64,000 nt of DNA from Apus apus (GCF_020740795.1 NC_067289.1:21968608-22032607); one strand, 5' to 3'. Counted from the stretch's first letter, positions 37,401-47,990 are shown. Numbers and translations are program-made. Notes: generated by a model from the letters alone, not told the origin.

Positions 37401-37870
37401 TCCAATTTCAAGATCATGGCAATTGTTTTTCCTAATGAAAGGAGAATGTTGTCTTTGCTAGGACTTGAAATTTCCAATGAGTAAATCTCCAATAGAGACT
37501 GTAATTAGAGGCTGTAGTAAAAATCACCTTCAGATTATCTTGGAAGTTCCCATCATAATGTTGAACTCTTGCATATACCTTAGATTCTACAAGTTGAAGG
37601 GATGAGAACTTGGAATTGGAAATTGTGTAGCTGAAAAGTTCTGGCTTTGGCAGAGTTATTGCATCTAAGAGTGCACGTTTCTCACCCAGTAATTCTTTTT
37701 TCTGTTGCCTTGTAGGTTGCCAAGATATTGCAGATGAATTTAGAGCACAAGAAATTGATGGACAAGCTCTCCTCTTGTTGAAGGAGGATCACCTTATGAG
37801 TGCAATGAATATTAAGCTTGGACCTGCATTGAAAATCTGTGCACGTATCAATTCATTGAAGGAATCCTAG
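12989..37870 (+). CDS. PHC3: Polyhomeotic homolog 3, complete coding sequence in 15 exons
   Basis: PHC3 is a nuclear subunit of canonical Polycomb repressive complex 1; its SAM domain polymerises and helps compact silenced chromatin. Joining exons 12989-13002, 16178-16325, 17052-17210, 18636-18713, 20287-20445, 21899-21997, 23490-23730, 25027-25904, 27344-27494, 28554-28807, 29590-29746, 33603-33717, 35078-35228, 35320-35551 and 37716-37870 gives 2991 nt, or 996 residues plus stop. I remember the human protein as 983 residues. Layout: Ser/Thr-rich N-terminus (about 15-40), Gln-rich segments (50-105), a long Pro/Gln/Ser-rich centre (300-592), the HD1 motif (about 698-727), an FCS zinc finger with Cys 792, 795, 811 and 815, an Arg/Glu-rich linker (about 896-913), and SAM (about 932-996). 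All introns are GT-AG. PHC1 and PHC2 fit the N-terminus and centre much less well. Confidence 0.97.
13003..16177 (+). other. PHC3: PHC3 intron 1
   Basis: The first 400 bp are still CpG island. The rest is AT-rich apart from a GC-rich patch at about 14440-14670. A run of 12 A followed by CCCACCACCC lies near 13660. No exon or repeat family was recognised. Confidence 0.75.
16178..16325 (+). CDS. PHC3: PHC3 coding exon 2
   Basis: 148 nt after acceptor TTCTGCCAG, ending before GTACGG. It encodes a Thr/Ser-rich stretch and then the conserved QISVYSGSDRHAVQ. Confidence 0.96.
17052..17210 (+). CDS. PHC3: PHC3 coding exon 3
   Basis: 159 nt (53 codons, phase 0) between TCATCACAG and GTGAGA. It encodes VIQQALHRPPSSAAQYLQQM and further Gln-rich sequence almost identical to mammals. 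Confidence 0.97.
18636..18713 (+). CDS. PHC3: PHC3 coding exon 4
   Basis: 78 nt (26 codons) after TATTTAG and before GTACGT. It encodes ASLSGGRQ, then TSPTGSVTQQSSMSQTS. Confidence 0.95.
19658..19735. repeat. A-rich and AAC-type low-complexity tract
   Basis: A run of 12 A followed by CAAAGCC, CAAAAAAAC, CAACAAC and similar units inside PHC3 intron 4. Confidence 0.8.
20287..20445 (+). CDS. PHC3: PHC3 coding exon 5
   Basis: 159 nt (53 codons) after TTCCTTAG and before GTAAGT. It contains INLSTSPTPAQIISRSQ and ASQAQMYLRAQM, both strongly conserved. Confidence 0.97.
21899..21997 (+). CDS. PHC3: PHC3 coding exon 6
   Basis: 99 nt (33 codons) after CTTATCAG and before GTGAGC. It encodes LIFTPATTVAAVQSDIPVV, a Ser run, and CQSAATQ. 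Confidence 0.97.
23490..23730 (+). CDS. PHC3: PHC3 coding exon 7
   Basis: 241 nt after ATTTTCCAG, ending with one base of an Ala codon before GTAGGA. It encodes VQNLTVRSQKLGVLSSSQNG and continues to TRTSSIQHLITP. The donor is weaker than the others in this gene. Confidence 0.95.
25027..25904 (+). CDS. PHC3: PHC3 coding exon 8 (large Pro/Gln/Ser-rich exon)
   Basis: 878 nt after CTCTCACAG and before GTAAGT, 292 full codons. It holds a Gln run near 25125, SPTIIIHPQALIQ, and the conserved end EELPAAEALVQLPFQTLPPP. It is low complexity and probably disordered. Open frames on the other strand across this exon are shadows of its composition. Confidence 0.97.
27344..27494 (+). CDS. PHC3: PHC3 coding exon 9
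   Basis: 151 nt after GGATGCAG and before GTGAGA. It encodes IYQVENVCEEEMPEESDCV and a Pro/Thr-rich stretch, and ends with one base of a Glu codon. Confidence 0.95.
28088..28115. repeat. (TA)n(TG)n microsatellite
   Basis: A compound dinucleotide repeat, about seven TA units followed by about six TG units, in PHC3 intron 9. It is likely length-polymorphic. Confidence 0.9.
28554..28807 (+). CDS. PHC3: PHC3 coding exon 10 (HD1 motif)
   Basis: 254 nt after a T-rich acceptor ending CAG and before GTAAGT. The last 30 codons form the conserved HD1 segment, including KPQILTHVIEGFVIQEGLEP. In PHC proteins HD1 lies just before the FCS finger and is a protein-interaction motif. Confidence 0.97.
29590..29746 (+). 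CDS. PHC3: PHC3 coding exon 11
   Basis: 157 nt after TTGCAACAG and before GTTTGT. It encodes VSRSSLLVEQ through DNSSDTEIEDMIAE plus one base. Its first six bases, GTAAGT, match a perfect 5' splice site and repeat the donor of exon 10. The terminal donor GTTTGT is comparatively weak. Confidence 0.94.
33603..33717 (+). CDS. PHC3: PHC3 coding exon 12 (FCS zinc finger)
   Basis: 115 nt after TCTTTAG and before GTACTC. It encodes the FCS finger with CEFCGKMGYSNKFLRSKRFC and CAK, so all four zinc-binding Cys are present. FCS fingers of this family bind nucleic acid without known sequence specificity. Confidence 0.97.
34830..34962 (+). mobile_element. Old, diverged CR1/L3-like LINE tail
   Basis: The sequence GTTTAAGAATGGGAAAGACA followed by CATCTTCCAGGGATGATTGA and later GGGGTTGGAGTAACTGGCCT resembles the 3' end shared by ancient CR1/L3 elements of amniotes. 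No intact terminal octamer remains. It is clearly more diverged than the other CR1 copies here, so it probably predates birds. Confidence 0.7.
35078..35228 (+). CDS. PHC3: PHC3 coding exon 13
   Basis: 151 nt after TTCTTTAG and before GTCTGT. It encodes HSLSCTKKFGLFTSDKTSRW, then a basic RRGRRPSGPEG segment. The FTSDKT residues (35112-35129) have no counterpart in the human PHC3 I remember. Confidence 0.93.
35320..35551 (+). CDS. PHC3: PHC3 coding exon 14 (linker and start of SAM)
   Basis: 232 nt after TTTTCCAG and before GTATGT. It encodes LPITYPSAEED, an alternating Arg/Glu stretch, and the first SAM helix WTVDEVWAFIRSLPG. Intron 13 before it is only 91 bp, the shortest in the gene. Confidence 0.97.
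37716..37870 (+). CDS. PHC3: PHC3 coding exon 15 (rest of SAM and stop)
   Basis: After CCTTGTAG this exon completes SAM with CQDIADEFRAQEIDGQALLL and KLGPALKICARINSLKES, then TAG. The sequence is essentially identical to mammalian PHC3 and close to PHC1 and PHC2. Confidence 0.98.
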
Positions 37871-38647
37871 GGGGTGAAGATGAAGGTTTAAACACCAGTT
37901 TCTCAGTGACACAACCAACAGTAATATGCCAATATCTTCACTGTGGCATGAGTGTTACTGTGCTCTTTTGTTAAATATGTGGGGTTTTCCCCACATACAG
38001 ACTTAAAATGTTCCTTTGATTATACCAGGTAGTTTTCTGTAGTTTCCAACAATTAATAGGTTCATTGTGAAGCCTGAGTAATACTTTGAGTTGAAGTGGG
38101 AGTTTGTGGAAAAACATGAAGTGAAATATGCTATGATGGGTTAAATATTCCCCACCGTGTACTTTATTTTATAAGTCTGACACCCCAGTACCCTCCTCCC
38201 CCCCTGCCCCCCCAATCTAAACACCATTTAAGTTGTGTTGCTGTATTCTGCAAGATTTTTCCCATACAGCAGTTTTTGGACTGAAATAACAGAAGTGTCC
38301 ACAGACCCTGTGGAAGCACTAATAACAGTAAAATGCTATGCATTTAGTTGTGCTCTCTGAATTCCTTTTAGTCTTGAGCAAACTGTTTGTAAGGGGTAGG
38401 TTTGCAGCTGGTTTTCCTTGTGTAGGCTTACCCTTGTCTCTGCCATTGTAGTATTTTCTTCAAGTCTGGAAATACTGTAAACCATTTAGGTGTCTCATTA
38501 AAATCCTCATCAGGCTACTGAAATGCTGGGCACTCTTGCCAGAGGTAACTGAAGCACATGTTACTTTACTCTTTGTATGCTGCTATGCACTAAGAGGGCA
38601 TTAAGTTGTTAGGTTTATGGTTTTGCATGCTGCTAGTTAAATAAGAC

Positions 38648-39557
38648 CAGCAGTTCTCAAATGGGGGTTCAGAGTGGATCTTGAGAAGGTGTGAGAACAC
38701 CCAGGGTTCAGGTTCCTAAATGCCTAAGCATGAGGGGCTGAAAACTGCAGCCAGAACTAGCTCGTGTTGAGACAAGTGTACTTGGAAGACTGGAGGTAGA
38801 GAAGGGATAGCATAGCTCAGATGCTCTTGTTCTTGATACCTCTTCTAACTTGTCTTTCCCTGCAGTGCATTCCCATTGCCTCATTGGAAGCTTCCAAGCA
38901 CCTTTTATTTGCCCACTGGCTAGTGTGAGCTGGGCTTGCAGTAGTCTGAGGAAGGAGCATGGTGAGTTGCTCGAGGAGGTCCTTTCAGAGCTCATTGTAG
39001 GAGCTGCTGCTGCTGCAGCAAGGGAGCCTGGAGCTGCAGATGGGCAGGAGTGCCACTGCTAGGCAGCTGTGGGAGAAATCTCCAGTGGCCCTGCTTTGTT
39101 CCTCTGGCAGCAGACTTGGATGCTGCAGGCCCAGGCACTGGGATAGTAGTATCTCCCATCTCCCCTCTCTCGCACTCTGTGCCGAACAAGTACGTGTTCC
39201 CTGGTTACTGACACCCTCAGAAGCTGCTCGGACACCTTCTGGGCCTTTGCTTCCCCATCACCTGTGTATGGACATTCGTGGATGTGTTTTGTACCTTCTG
39301 TTCCCTCCCTTTTGTAGCTACATTCTCCTTATGTACAGATCTAGATCCCTAAGCTCTTGTATAGGGAAAGAAGGGTATGTGTGCTGACAGAGTCGTTGTG
39401 TATATTTGAACTAAATATGTGTATGTGTCTGCAAATAATGTATTTTGTATTTTATGCAATTTAATGCATAATATATGGTCGTGTAGGGAGATGTTCAGGG
39501 GGACCCTAAAGAATTCCTGAAGAGAAGAGGAACTGATCTAAAGTTTGAGAACTGCTG
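38648..39557. mobile_element. Non-autonomous hAT-Charlie-like DNA transposon
   Basis: The interval starts with CAGCAGTTCTCAAA (38648-38661) and ends with TTTGAGAACTGCTG (39544-39557), a perfect 14-bp terminal inverted repeat matching the Charlie-type CAGNNGTTCTCAA. hAT elements make 8-bp target duplications, and Charlie favours NTCTAGAN. The flanks AATAAGAC and ACCTAGAT share only four positions, but the right one fits the preference well. No transposase is recognisable, so this would be an old internally deleted copy. A Charlie12-like family, reported in chicken, is a candidate. Confidence 0.65.
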
Positions 39558-42500
39558 ACCTAGATCAAAAGGAGTCGATGCACATACACTGGCTGAAAGG
39601 AAGGTTTCTGACAGGTAGATTAATATGTATATTATTTAACTGATGACCTTAAAGAGTAAACTTGGATTACAGAAAAATCTGTTCTTCATTTTCCTTTAAT
39701 AAGACTATTGCTTTGCTTCTATTAACAGACTTTCTATCATTATCTTCCAGACATCAACATTACAATGATTGTTTTTAATTACAGCTATTTGAGCTTATTA
39801 ATAGCAAATGTTATTAATATTATTATTGACCACTGAAGCTCCACTGCTGTTCCACACTAGTATATGGTAAGAGCCCTTATCCAAATAGCACCAAAGGCTT
39901 TAGAGAATTTATTGATGTCTGGGTTTATTTTGGAGGGAAGCTGCTAAGCACTTTCTAATTTGTTTTTTTCTGTCTTCAGTTCCTCTTGTCAAATCAACTT
40001 AGTTGAAGGTTCAATGTTTGGCAGTGTTCATGTGAAAGATATTCAAATGATGGAGACAGGAGGTTCCCATCTGTAGCATTTCTGTAAGATAAACCCTGTA
40101 GCATATCTGTAACATAAGTTTTAAAGGATGCATTGTTTTGATGAGATAATTGAAGACTAAAGATATCTTAGATATTTATCCTTTGGCTTTTGTCTTAAAG
40201 TTTTATTATTTTTATACAAAAATTTCACTGGCTAATTTTTAACCTGTCTTCTGATTGTACTCTTCTTTGGCAATGTAAAAAGTAGGTATATGTAAATGTC
40301 ATTTGATAATGGCTGAAGGCATATTTGAAAATGTGGAGTTGTCTCTTATTTAGACCTGCAGTTAATCACAGTGTTGTTACATGCGTGAGAATTTCATGGT
40401 TGTTTTAATTCTGCTTTATTAGACAGCTTTCAGGAGACCTTCTACAGCTAGTGTTTGGATATGACTCTGGGACATAATCACTGACAGATGCCGGGAGCTC
40501 AGAGTAGACCTGATTAATGTTCTGGTTCCTCTGGTACACTACATATTCTGGTTTTTTGGGAGAGCCACAGATAGTGAGTTATGCTTTAAATATTCATGAA
40601 CACAACAACTAAGAATGTGAGCCTTACACATACTGAAAATTTGTTCCCTTTCCCTGGTTTTGGCATTAAGCAGGACCTTAAAAGCAGACACAGTTATACT
40701 AACCTTTACTGATAGAAATGCACATGCATTGGAGGGGTTGCCAGTGTAGCTGTGTCGATAAAATCAGTTTAAAGAAAAATGACATCTGTATGTGAAAGCA
40801 GGCTGGAAAATTTCTGAGTGCAACTCAAGTCTGCTTCAGAAGCATTTGTATTTACTCAAAAAAGCAATATAGTACTTTATATTCTTCCAGAACCATTTTG
40901 CATACCGGTCACTTGTTTCTGTTCAGATCAGTGAGGTTTTCCCAGGCTTCTACTGCCATTTCCCATGGCTTTTTCAACAAAGTAAGCTAGACTGTCTTGC
41001 AAAATAGGAAGCATTGCAGATTTTAATTGACTATGTTATAATAGTTGTGTCTGTCCCAGTCCCCCCGCCCTGGATGTGCAAGAAATCCTTTTCATTAGCT
41101 TTATTTCCTGGAGTTTTGCATTCTGTATTCAGACTGCTGCTGTTGTTAAGACTACAGCTCACTGAAATCCCTGCAATATTTCAGTTCCTATAGCAAAGAA
41201 GAGATTAGACTGTGAGATCTTAGCTCAAGAGAGAGATACATTGTGTGGCTTTTTCCTGCCCCACACTTGGCACATCCATAGGGCTTTATCAGCTTGCTTA
41301 GAGAGAGAATAAAAAATTTTGTCAAGTTAAATTGCTGCTTGGCTTGGATTGCCAGAGAATGTATGAAGGGTTTTTTAAGACTGAATGGTAAATCCATTCT
41401 TTACCCATTAACCCATTGTATTGTTTTCCAAAAGTGAAGTTATTGATGGAGGGTAAAACCTTTGCTAGATTTGTGTCAGTGAGATATCTCAAATAGAAGG
41501 TTTATATTCTGCAAGTATCCATTTCCCCGTTTCTTTCCTGTGAAAGCAGGTTTTTTTTCCCTTAACTTCTTTTTGGACAAATCACAAGTGGGAATCCAGC
41601 ATTTTGATAGAAAAGATAGAGTCCATCATAACTGCAGATGTGGCAAGAGGAAAGAAATGGGATAAAAACAAGTATTTGAGCAGCCTTAGGATAGCTTTTG
41701 GATCACTTATCTTGATCTTAACTATTAGGAAATGTGCAGGTATAAAACCATTCCTTAACTGTAGCCTGAATGGGAGTTTATGTAGTGAGACTTTGCTGGG
41801 TGTAGTGTGTCTCTGCCTGGCATACCAGTTCAAACTAATGCCTATTTCAGACGAATGCTCCCATTTTTATGTGTACAATATCAGTGTAGAAACTTACAGC
41901 TCAATAGCTCAAGAAGTTTCTTAATCGTTGACAAATGTAAAGTTCCAAGTGATCAAAGAATTCAGTGACACCTGTACTGTGTGTCCTGGTTTTGCAAATA
42001 ATTGGACATCGACAAAATTTATAGCATGAGTAGTTCTGATTATACTGAGACTATGAATATTAAAAATAAGCATGTGTATATAAAAGCTTTCAGGGTTATT
42101 TTCTTACCAGTATTGCATAGGGATGTCCTGATAACATCTATTTAGGTATATAGGTGTCACTCACTAGCCAGACTTTTGCTCATCATTTGTTCTAGGCTGC
42201 AGACAATGACTCTTCAAAAGAATCATTCTAGGATACTTGTTTTAATGTTCACCAGAGATGGAAAGAAACTAACATTTTAAAGTATTTAGTTTTAAATGTA
42301 CTGTGTCTGTTGAATGCTGGGTGGAACAGGTATGAGCAGATCTATAAATGCATCATTTCAATGTAAGGTGTTAGTAATTGCTCATAGTGAAATAATTTTT
42401 AAGTTACTCTTGCACAGTGAGCTGTAGTTTCAGGAAATATTGTAAGGAGAAAGAGGAATTTACACTAATTTAATACTATGTTCATTTAAGTTAAGCCTAA

Positions 42501-45500
42501 ATTAAGCTACTTTTAAAGAAATTTGTCTTTAGCCATAAGGATTTATTTACACCCTATCCATTTGACTGGATGGCTTTGCAAATAGTGACATTTAAGAAAG
42601 AGATGATAATTATGATGCAGAGAAGTGCCTGCTGTGTAGATGTCTATTTTCTTTTTCAGGAACCTGTCCCTTGGGCAGTCTGAGCTGATGGACAGCCTGT
42701 ACCCCTGCAGTCAGAGCCTGGGACATAGGTAGAGAACAAAAGCAGTTAGGACATGTTAGGCTAATCCATATCAATCTTGCTGATTTGGTTTTTCCACCTT
42801 CACAACTTGGGAGGAGCTCTATCAGGTGTCCTTTCCTTCTCCATACAGATTTCTACATGTGCTTTTTGCCCTGTTGGGTGTGAGCTCTGTTGGTCAGGGC
42901 ATTTTGTGTGACTCTTTTCTCTGGGTCTCACAGTCAGCACTTCCACATACACTCAAGGCCTCCATCCTCAGCTGCTCTGTAGGTTTGTGTAACCCCTACA
43001 TTAACACTTAGACACACCTGCTTGTGCACTTGTGTGTGCACATTGTTTACTGATCTTTTCTAGCTAAAGGGAAGGAAAAAACAATTCAAAGGTGTGAAGA
43101 TACATGGTAGACCTGAAGTGTAGCTTTTGTACTTGTTGATACAACTTTTCAAAAGCACAGGTCTGGGAGTCAGTGTTATGAACAGATTGCAAGTTAAAAA
43201 ATTTTAAACTTCCAGCATGTTTCAGCTTCCTGCTGAATTACCCAAAATGACTGTGCAGTGAGGAGCTAGAAAAAGGAGATCTAAAGAGTTTTTTTCCATG
43301 TAGAAGGAATTCCAATTTGACCACAATTGTACGATTATAGAAGAGTGATCATAAATATAATTTAGGTGCAATACTTAAGGAGCATTTTAATTGGGTGTAA
43401 AAAGCACTGTATTGTTATGTAGAGTCGTTGAAAGGCTTATTGTTCAGAGGTATTCAATCAGGGTGTCCTTGCTGATTATGGGATTAGGCTAGAAGCACAA
43501 ATACTGATTCATGAGGCATGCCTGGATTTTTGGAGACTTGTTCTCCACTGCTTGGTCCATGTACTGGCAGCCAGGATGTTGCTGTTCTCTGACAGCTTTT
43601 TGCTGAGTGGATGTTTGAAAGATCACTAAGACATTCTACACACCCAACTACCTTTCCAGGTAGTCTTTGTGTTAGTGTGTTATCAAACCAGTACTGATGA
43701 GGAAAGAAGGGTGTAAGGAATGAAGGTTTCTATTAATGAGTGCCAAATACTTCTATTTAGAGTTGAAAGCAGCTAAGAGTATCTCATTAAAACATACAGA
43801 GCATCTCATTAGAATAAATGTTGATTTGTAAGGGATTCTTTATCAGAGGAAAGTACAGAAGCTTCTCATGAAGGGTTAAGACTTTAGCCACTGTTAATAT
43901 TAAATAATCCTATCAGAACTAAAGACTGTAAAGTGTTTGAATGGTATAAGGCCGTTTGTTGCTGGCACAGCACAGGAAGTGATGTACAGAGGAGACAGAG
44001 CAGTGGTTGTCTGTAGTACTAACACCTTCCTAGCATGGCTTCTCTCTTCTTTCCAACTGGCAGTGAAACTGTAATCGTCTTATACAGAGTAGTGGTTTAT
44101 GGTTCTATGGCTGGACTCGAGGGTCAGTGTTACGACTTCCCAGAAGCACCAGAGAAAATACATGAAGAGAGAAAAAGATGTAGAATGTTAAGAGAGTAGC
44201 AGGATAAAGATCACAACTGGTATCTCCCTCCATAAAAAGTCATGGATAAAAGTGGGCTGACAGAGCTACTATTAATGTGTTTCAGAATGGTTCCATGGCT
44301 CCGAGGCCATGGCTGGATGCTGTGTGAAGCCTGTAGTGCTGCTGGTACCAACCCAGTGAGGGCCTAAAGCTCTTTGACCCTTCCCCAAAGAGCACAAGAG
44401 AATACATTTCATAGTATTACAGTGATTTAGCATCAGTACATTCACATTTGCCAGCAACTGTGGGAATTCTGCCACATCAGGACAGATGGGGCTGTGTAAA
44501 CTTTAATTACAGGTTGAAAACCTGAACTACACTGATAAAATACATCAGCAGCCTTACACAACTTCTTGCTGTTCCAGTTCTATATAATGAATCAGAAGGG
44601 TGAGACTGCCAACACAAAACAGAAGCATCTGAAATGTATGTTCTTGAAAATAACTTTGCCTTCATCTCATGTTAAATGAATTTTAAATTAGGAATTTCCC
44701 TTGCCTGCCAAGTCTGTAGGGAGTAGTTATTTCATGATCTTCTGAAATGCCTGGTGCATTGCTATATTTGAGATATTTTCTGGTTTTTAAGTGGAGTTAA
44801 GTTTTGTAAATATTTTGTCAACCCCATTTCAGTGGGGTCCAGTTTATATAAAACCTGAAGAACTGCTGTGTCAAAAAAAAGGCATTTAGACATGGTTTGT
44901 CTTATTACATCTTAAGTGCTGAGTAACAGCAATTAGAATTTGAGAGAGCAGGGAGTGTTTGCTTAAGGTTGTTTTTCAGGTTAACATGCTTTCCTACTTC
45001 TAATATGGAAATAAAATTTCCTCCAGATACATTTTCCAGCATAAAGGATGAATATTTTGTGGTGCCAAACACTTCAAACTGTGTTGCTAAGCATTCCCGC
45101 CTCGTATTGCACTAGTTTTAACATTCAGTTTGTGATCATTTACTGTCCCTTTGGTGGCCTTTTGAACAGATTTTCCCCAGACTACTTTTTTCAGTAGAAC
45201 AGTTTTCAGTAACAGTTTTCTACTGTTGAAAAATGCTCATGTCCTTTCGATCAACTCACTGAAACCTCAAATTTACCACAGACTGTGGGTCAAAGAAGCA
45301 CTATGTAGGGTGAAGTAATAGATCAGAATGATGATTGGACTTTAATATATTGCAGAAATGTAAGATTAATATATGATTGAGATGTGACTGTGTATTCTTA
45401 TGGAGTGACTTGCTGGAATATTCTTTTATAAGAAACTTAGCCCACGTAGCATTGAATTCTGCAATTAAATCTATGTCTATAATTGATGTATAGCAATGTA

Positions 45501-45911
45501 ATTTGTAACCCGAATCTTAAATTTTACAGTTGAAGAGCACACAGTGAACTATGTAAAAAATATAATCTTCACTTTGTGAATCCTTTTTTTTAAAAAGCAC
45601 TTTCCTATTGCCAACTAGCATGTGAATGAATTTTAGATTCTCTCATTCGTTACGATCTGTAGAAGTGAAATTCTTTAATCTGTTAATGGGTAAATTCATC
45701 ATACAAATGCTGAAACAAAGCACCTTATACTATGCTGCTTAAACTTGCTTGTAATTGCACCTTTTGTTATCTGCAGATTTTTCTTAATGAGTATTGTGTG
45801 ATATCATTGTTCCCTGTGGGTCTGGGTGAATGATTAACCAACCTGCAGCACCATTTACTTATATAGTTTCTATTTCAATACAGCATTGTATTGTGAGTTC
45901 AGTGCTTCAGA

Positions 45912-45917
45912 AATAAA
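45912..45917 (+). terminator. PHC3: Candidate distal poly(A) signal of PHC3
   Basis: AATAAA on the plus strand, followed within 40 bases by GT/T-rich sequence. Inferred as the 3' end because minus-strand GPR160 signals begin about 460 bases further on. Confidence 0.5.
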
Positions 45918-45935
45918 TGCTACTTCCATTTGTCT

Positions 45936-46550
45936 GCTTTGCTAGTGTATCATTTATTTCTCTTGGAAAAATTAAATCAAAACCTTCAAAAAACTTTAAG
46001 AATTTTTAAATGGTGATAGTATTTTTGCTAGAAGCCTGGCTGATTCTTCCCCTGCTGAAGTAGTCCCATTTGAAACTTAACTGTTTGGCTTCAAGGTAAA
46101 TTTTAATTTCAGCAACTAACCTTGTAAGAGCATGCACATCTGCTTAGTACAGAGTAGAGCTGAGCACATGTATTGAGCACATCTGTATTTGTTCCATTTT
46201 TAGTGTAATTGCCACTGCATTTAAACTTATTGCTCTGATTGTAATATTTAATTTGAATATGCACATAGATACTTTAGAGGGGCAGTAGCAAAGAAATAAT
46301 GAAACATCACCTCCTTTCCTGTAGTTGTGGAAGCTGCACATCTTGCACTATTTTTTTTACTATGTAAACAAAGTTTTTTATTTCTGTAGGAGTTGTTGAT
46401 TTACATTAATGACAATTTATTTCCCATTAAACAGATGACCCTTAACTTGAACTGACAAAGTCACACTTAAGCAAAAATAACACTCTTAAAAAAATGACAG
46501 GAGTTGTTTCAACCTGTGACAGCAGGTTAACACACATACATAACTGATAA
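45936..46550. other. Spacer between convergent PHC3 and GPR160 3' ends
   Basis: About 0.6 kb of AT-rich DNA with no exon seen. Minus-strand AATAAA signals at 46377-46382 and 46416-46421 could extend GPR160 into it. Confidence 0.5.
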
Positions 46551-46571
46551 AAGAGCTCCAGCTCTGAAGAC

Positions 46572-46577
46572 TTTATT
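46572..46577 (-). terminator. GPR160: Candidate poly(A) signal of GPR160
   Basis: AATAAA on the minus strand, about 360 bases past the GPR160 stop. It would give a short 3' UTR; two more copies lie up to 200 bases further downstream. Confidence 0.5.
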
Positions 46578-46939
46578 GCATCTTACACTGTAAAACCTGA
46601 GATCATCCCATTTAAAGCAAGTGTAAAATTCTAGTCATAAACATAAGGTTTAACTGAAAACTTGTTTTATAGAAGTAGTGGTCTTTTCTTAAACCCGTAT
46701 TTTAAGTTAAATCCTCTGAACTGGCAGGTGCCCACAGGAACCCAGTGTGGAAAGGAGCGGTGTCCCACACTCGGGTCCAGTATCCATTGCAACATTGGTG
46801 GACGTTGGACTTTTTTTCCATTGGTTATAGCTCTGGAGATGTTTACTTGTTATGATCTGTAAAGACACGGTCACAGAACGTCAGAATACACGCTTCTGTT
46901 GCACAGCAATGATTTGCAGTCTTTTCAGTCAGCAGCTCA

Positions 46940-47959
46940 TTAACAGATTACAATTACTGTGCCTGGCTTATCAGCTGGCTCTGTGTTTTCATTGTTAAAT
47001 GGCATAAAGCAGAATTTCCAGCTGACAAATGGATCTGTGGACCACATCTCCTCTGTCAATTCAACATCATGACATCGACACCAGTATGCCACTGCGATGA
47101 GAAAGCTGTTGATGAAGTAGAGCCAGGGGACATTCATCTCCATGTAGGCTGGAATCCGAGCACCCAGAAACAAAATGATAATTTGAAGAAGAAGAAAAGG
47201 TGCCCAAGTGCCAAGGAAACAGAGGAGGAGTCTGGTCAGGAGCTGCCACTTAAAGCTAGCACCATTGTTGTTGGACACATATGAGAACATCAGAACAGGC
47301 TGACCAGCAAAGGAAACAACCCTGACAGACATCAGCATGGCTAGGAGTTCCTTCCGACAAGCCAGGAGGGCTGTGCCTGTCAGCAGCACCATGGCACATG
47401 AGACTGAGTAGCTCTGCACGCTGGCATGGAGGGGACACTGATACGGAGAAAAGCGGTTCTGAATTTCTAGTCCTTCGTAGACAGCAGGAACCTCCAGAAT
47501 ACAAAAAAACCCTGAGATCCATATAACAACCACAGCAAATACATAAAGTAATCTTTGACTTCTTTTAGGAAAGTGGGAGGTTTGGGCTATAGTCATGTAG
47601 TAATCCACACCAGCTACAAGATACACTGGGTAATGCAAAATACCATAGGTAAGAGAAATTACCTGAGTGAACAGGCAAATGTGGTACTTTGTAAATCGTA
47701 CACCCCAGAGTGCAAAGTCCTCAAAGTAGAAAATGAAAGATATACTTAGCAGCAGTATGAAATCAAGAAGTGCCAGTGAAACACAGAAGTATCCCATGAA
47801 ACTAACTTTCACATCCTTCTGCTTAACTTGCAACATGAAGAAATCAAGGAACACTTTTCCAAACATAATCAGGAGCAACATGCAGCTGGTTTCAAGAGGC
47901 TGGTTGACCTGGGTGTAGTGGTACTGACCAGAACAATTTTCACAAAGCATGGCAGCCAT
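46940..47959 (-). CDS. GPR160: Orphan G protein-coupled receptor 160, complete CDS
   Basis: This single-exon CDS encodes 339 residues of an orphan rhodopsin-like receptor of the plasma membrane. Seven hydrophobic segments lie at about 25-43, 54-77, 93-115, 137-155, 184-201, 243-266 and 277-293. An N-glycosylation site NCS is at residue 8. Cys 95 and Cys 175 fit the usual disulfide between helix 3 and loop 2. The DRY position reads VDYY (118-121), and helix 7 has NSFLIAVAYW rather than NPxxY. FTKYHICLFTQV and IPAYMEMNVPWLYFINSFLI match remembered human GPR160. I chose the ATG at 47959 because it has A at -3 and G at +4; the next Met (47950) is closer to the mammalian length. The splice acceptor for this exon is at 48014. 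Confidence 0.93.
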   Translation of the reverse strand: MAAMLCENCSGQYHYTQVNQPLETSCMLLLIMFGKVFLDFFMLQVKQKDVKVSFMGYFCVSLALLDFILLLSISFIFYFEDFALWGVRFTKYHICLFTQVISLTYGILHYPVYLVAGVDYYMTIAQTSHFPKRSQRLLYVFAVVVIWISGFFCILEVPAVYEGLEIQNRFSPYQCPLHASVQSYSVSCAMVLLTGTALLACRKELLAMLMSVRVVSFAGQPVLMFSYVSNNNGASFKWQLLTRLLLCFLGTWAPFLLLQIIILFLGARIPAYMEMNVPWLYFINSFLIAVAYWCRCHDVELTEEMWSTDPFVSWKFCFMPFNNENTEPADKPGTVIVIC

Positions 47960-47990
47960 CCTCCAGTGGTGAGAACCAGCAAAGTAAGTA

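Larger units (their letters stand above)
33718..37715 (+). other. PHC3: PHC3 introns 12-14
   Basis: Introns at 33718-35077, 35229-35319 and 35552-37715. Intron 12 contains an old CR1/L3-like tail. I recognised nothing in intron 14. Confidence 0.75.
37871..45935 (+). other. PHC3: Probable long 3' UTR of PHC3
   Basis: No splice-ready exon or long open frame follows the stop codon until GPR160 begins on the other strand. I recall a long 3' UTR for mammalian PHC3. The last plausible plus-strand signal is AATAAA at 45912-45917, followed by a T/G-rich stretch. Earlier AATAAA signals at 43813 and 45010 could give shorter forms. A hAT-like interval lies at 38648-39557. Confidence 0.55.

Noticed and set aside
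45186-45233. Imperfect hairpin (CAGTAGAA with TTCTACTG) in the probable PHC3 3' UTR
   Set aside because: The stem is 8 bp plus a few A/T pairs beyond a bulge, too short for a microRNA precursor and likely by chance in 64 kb.
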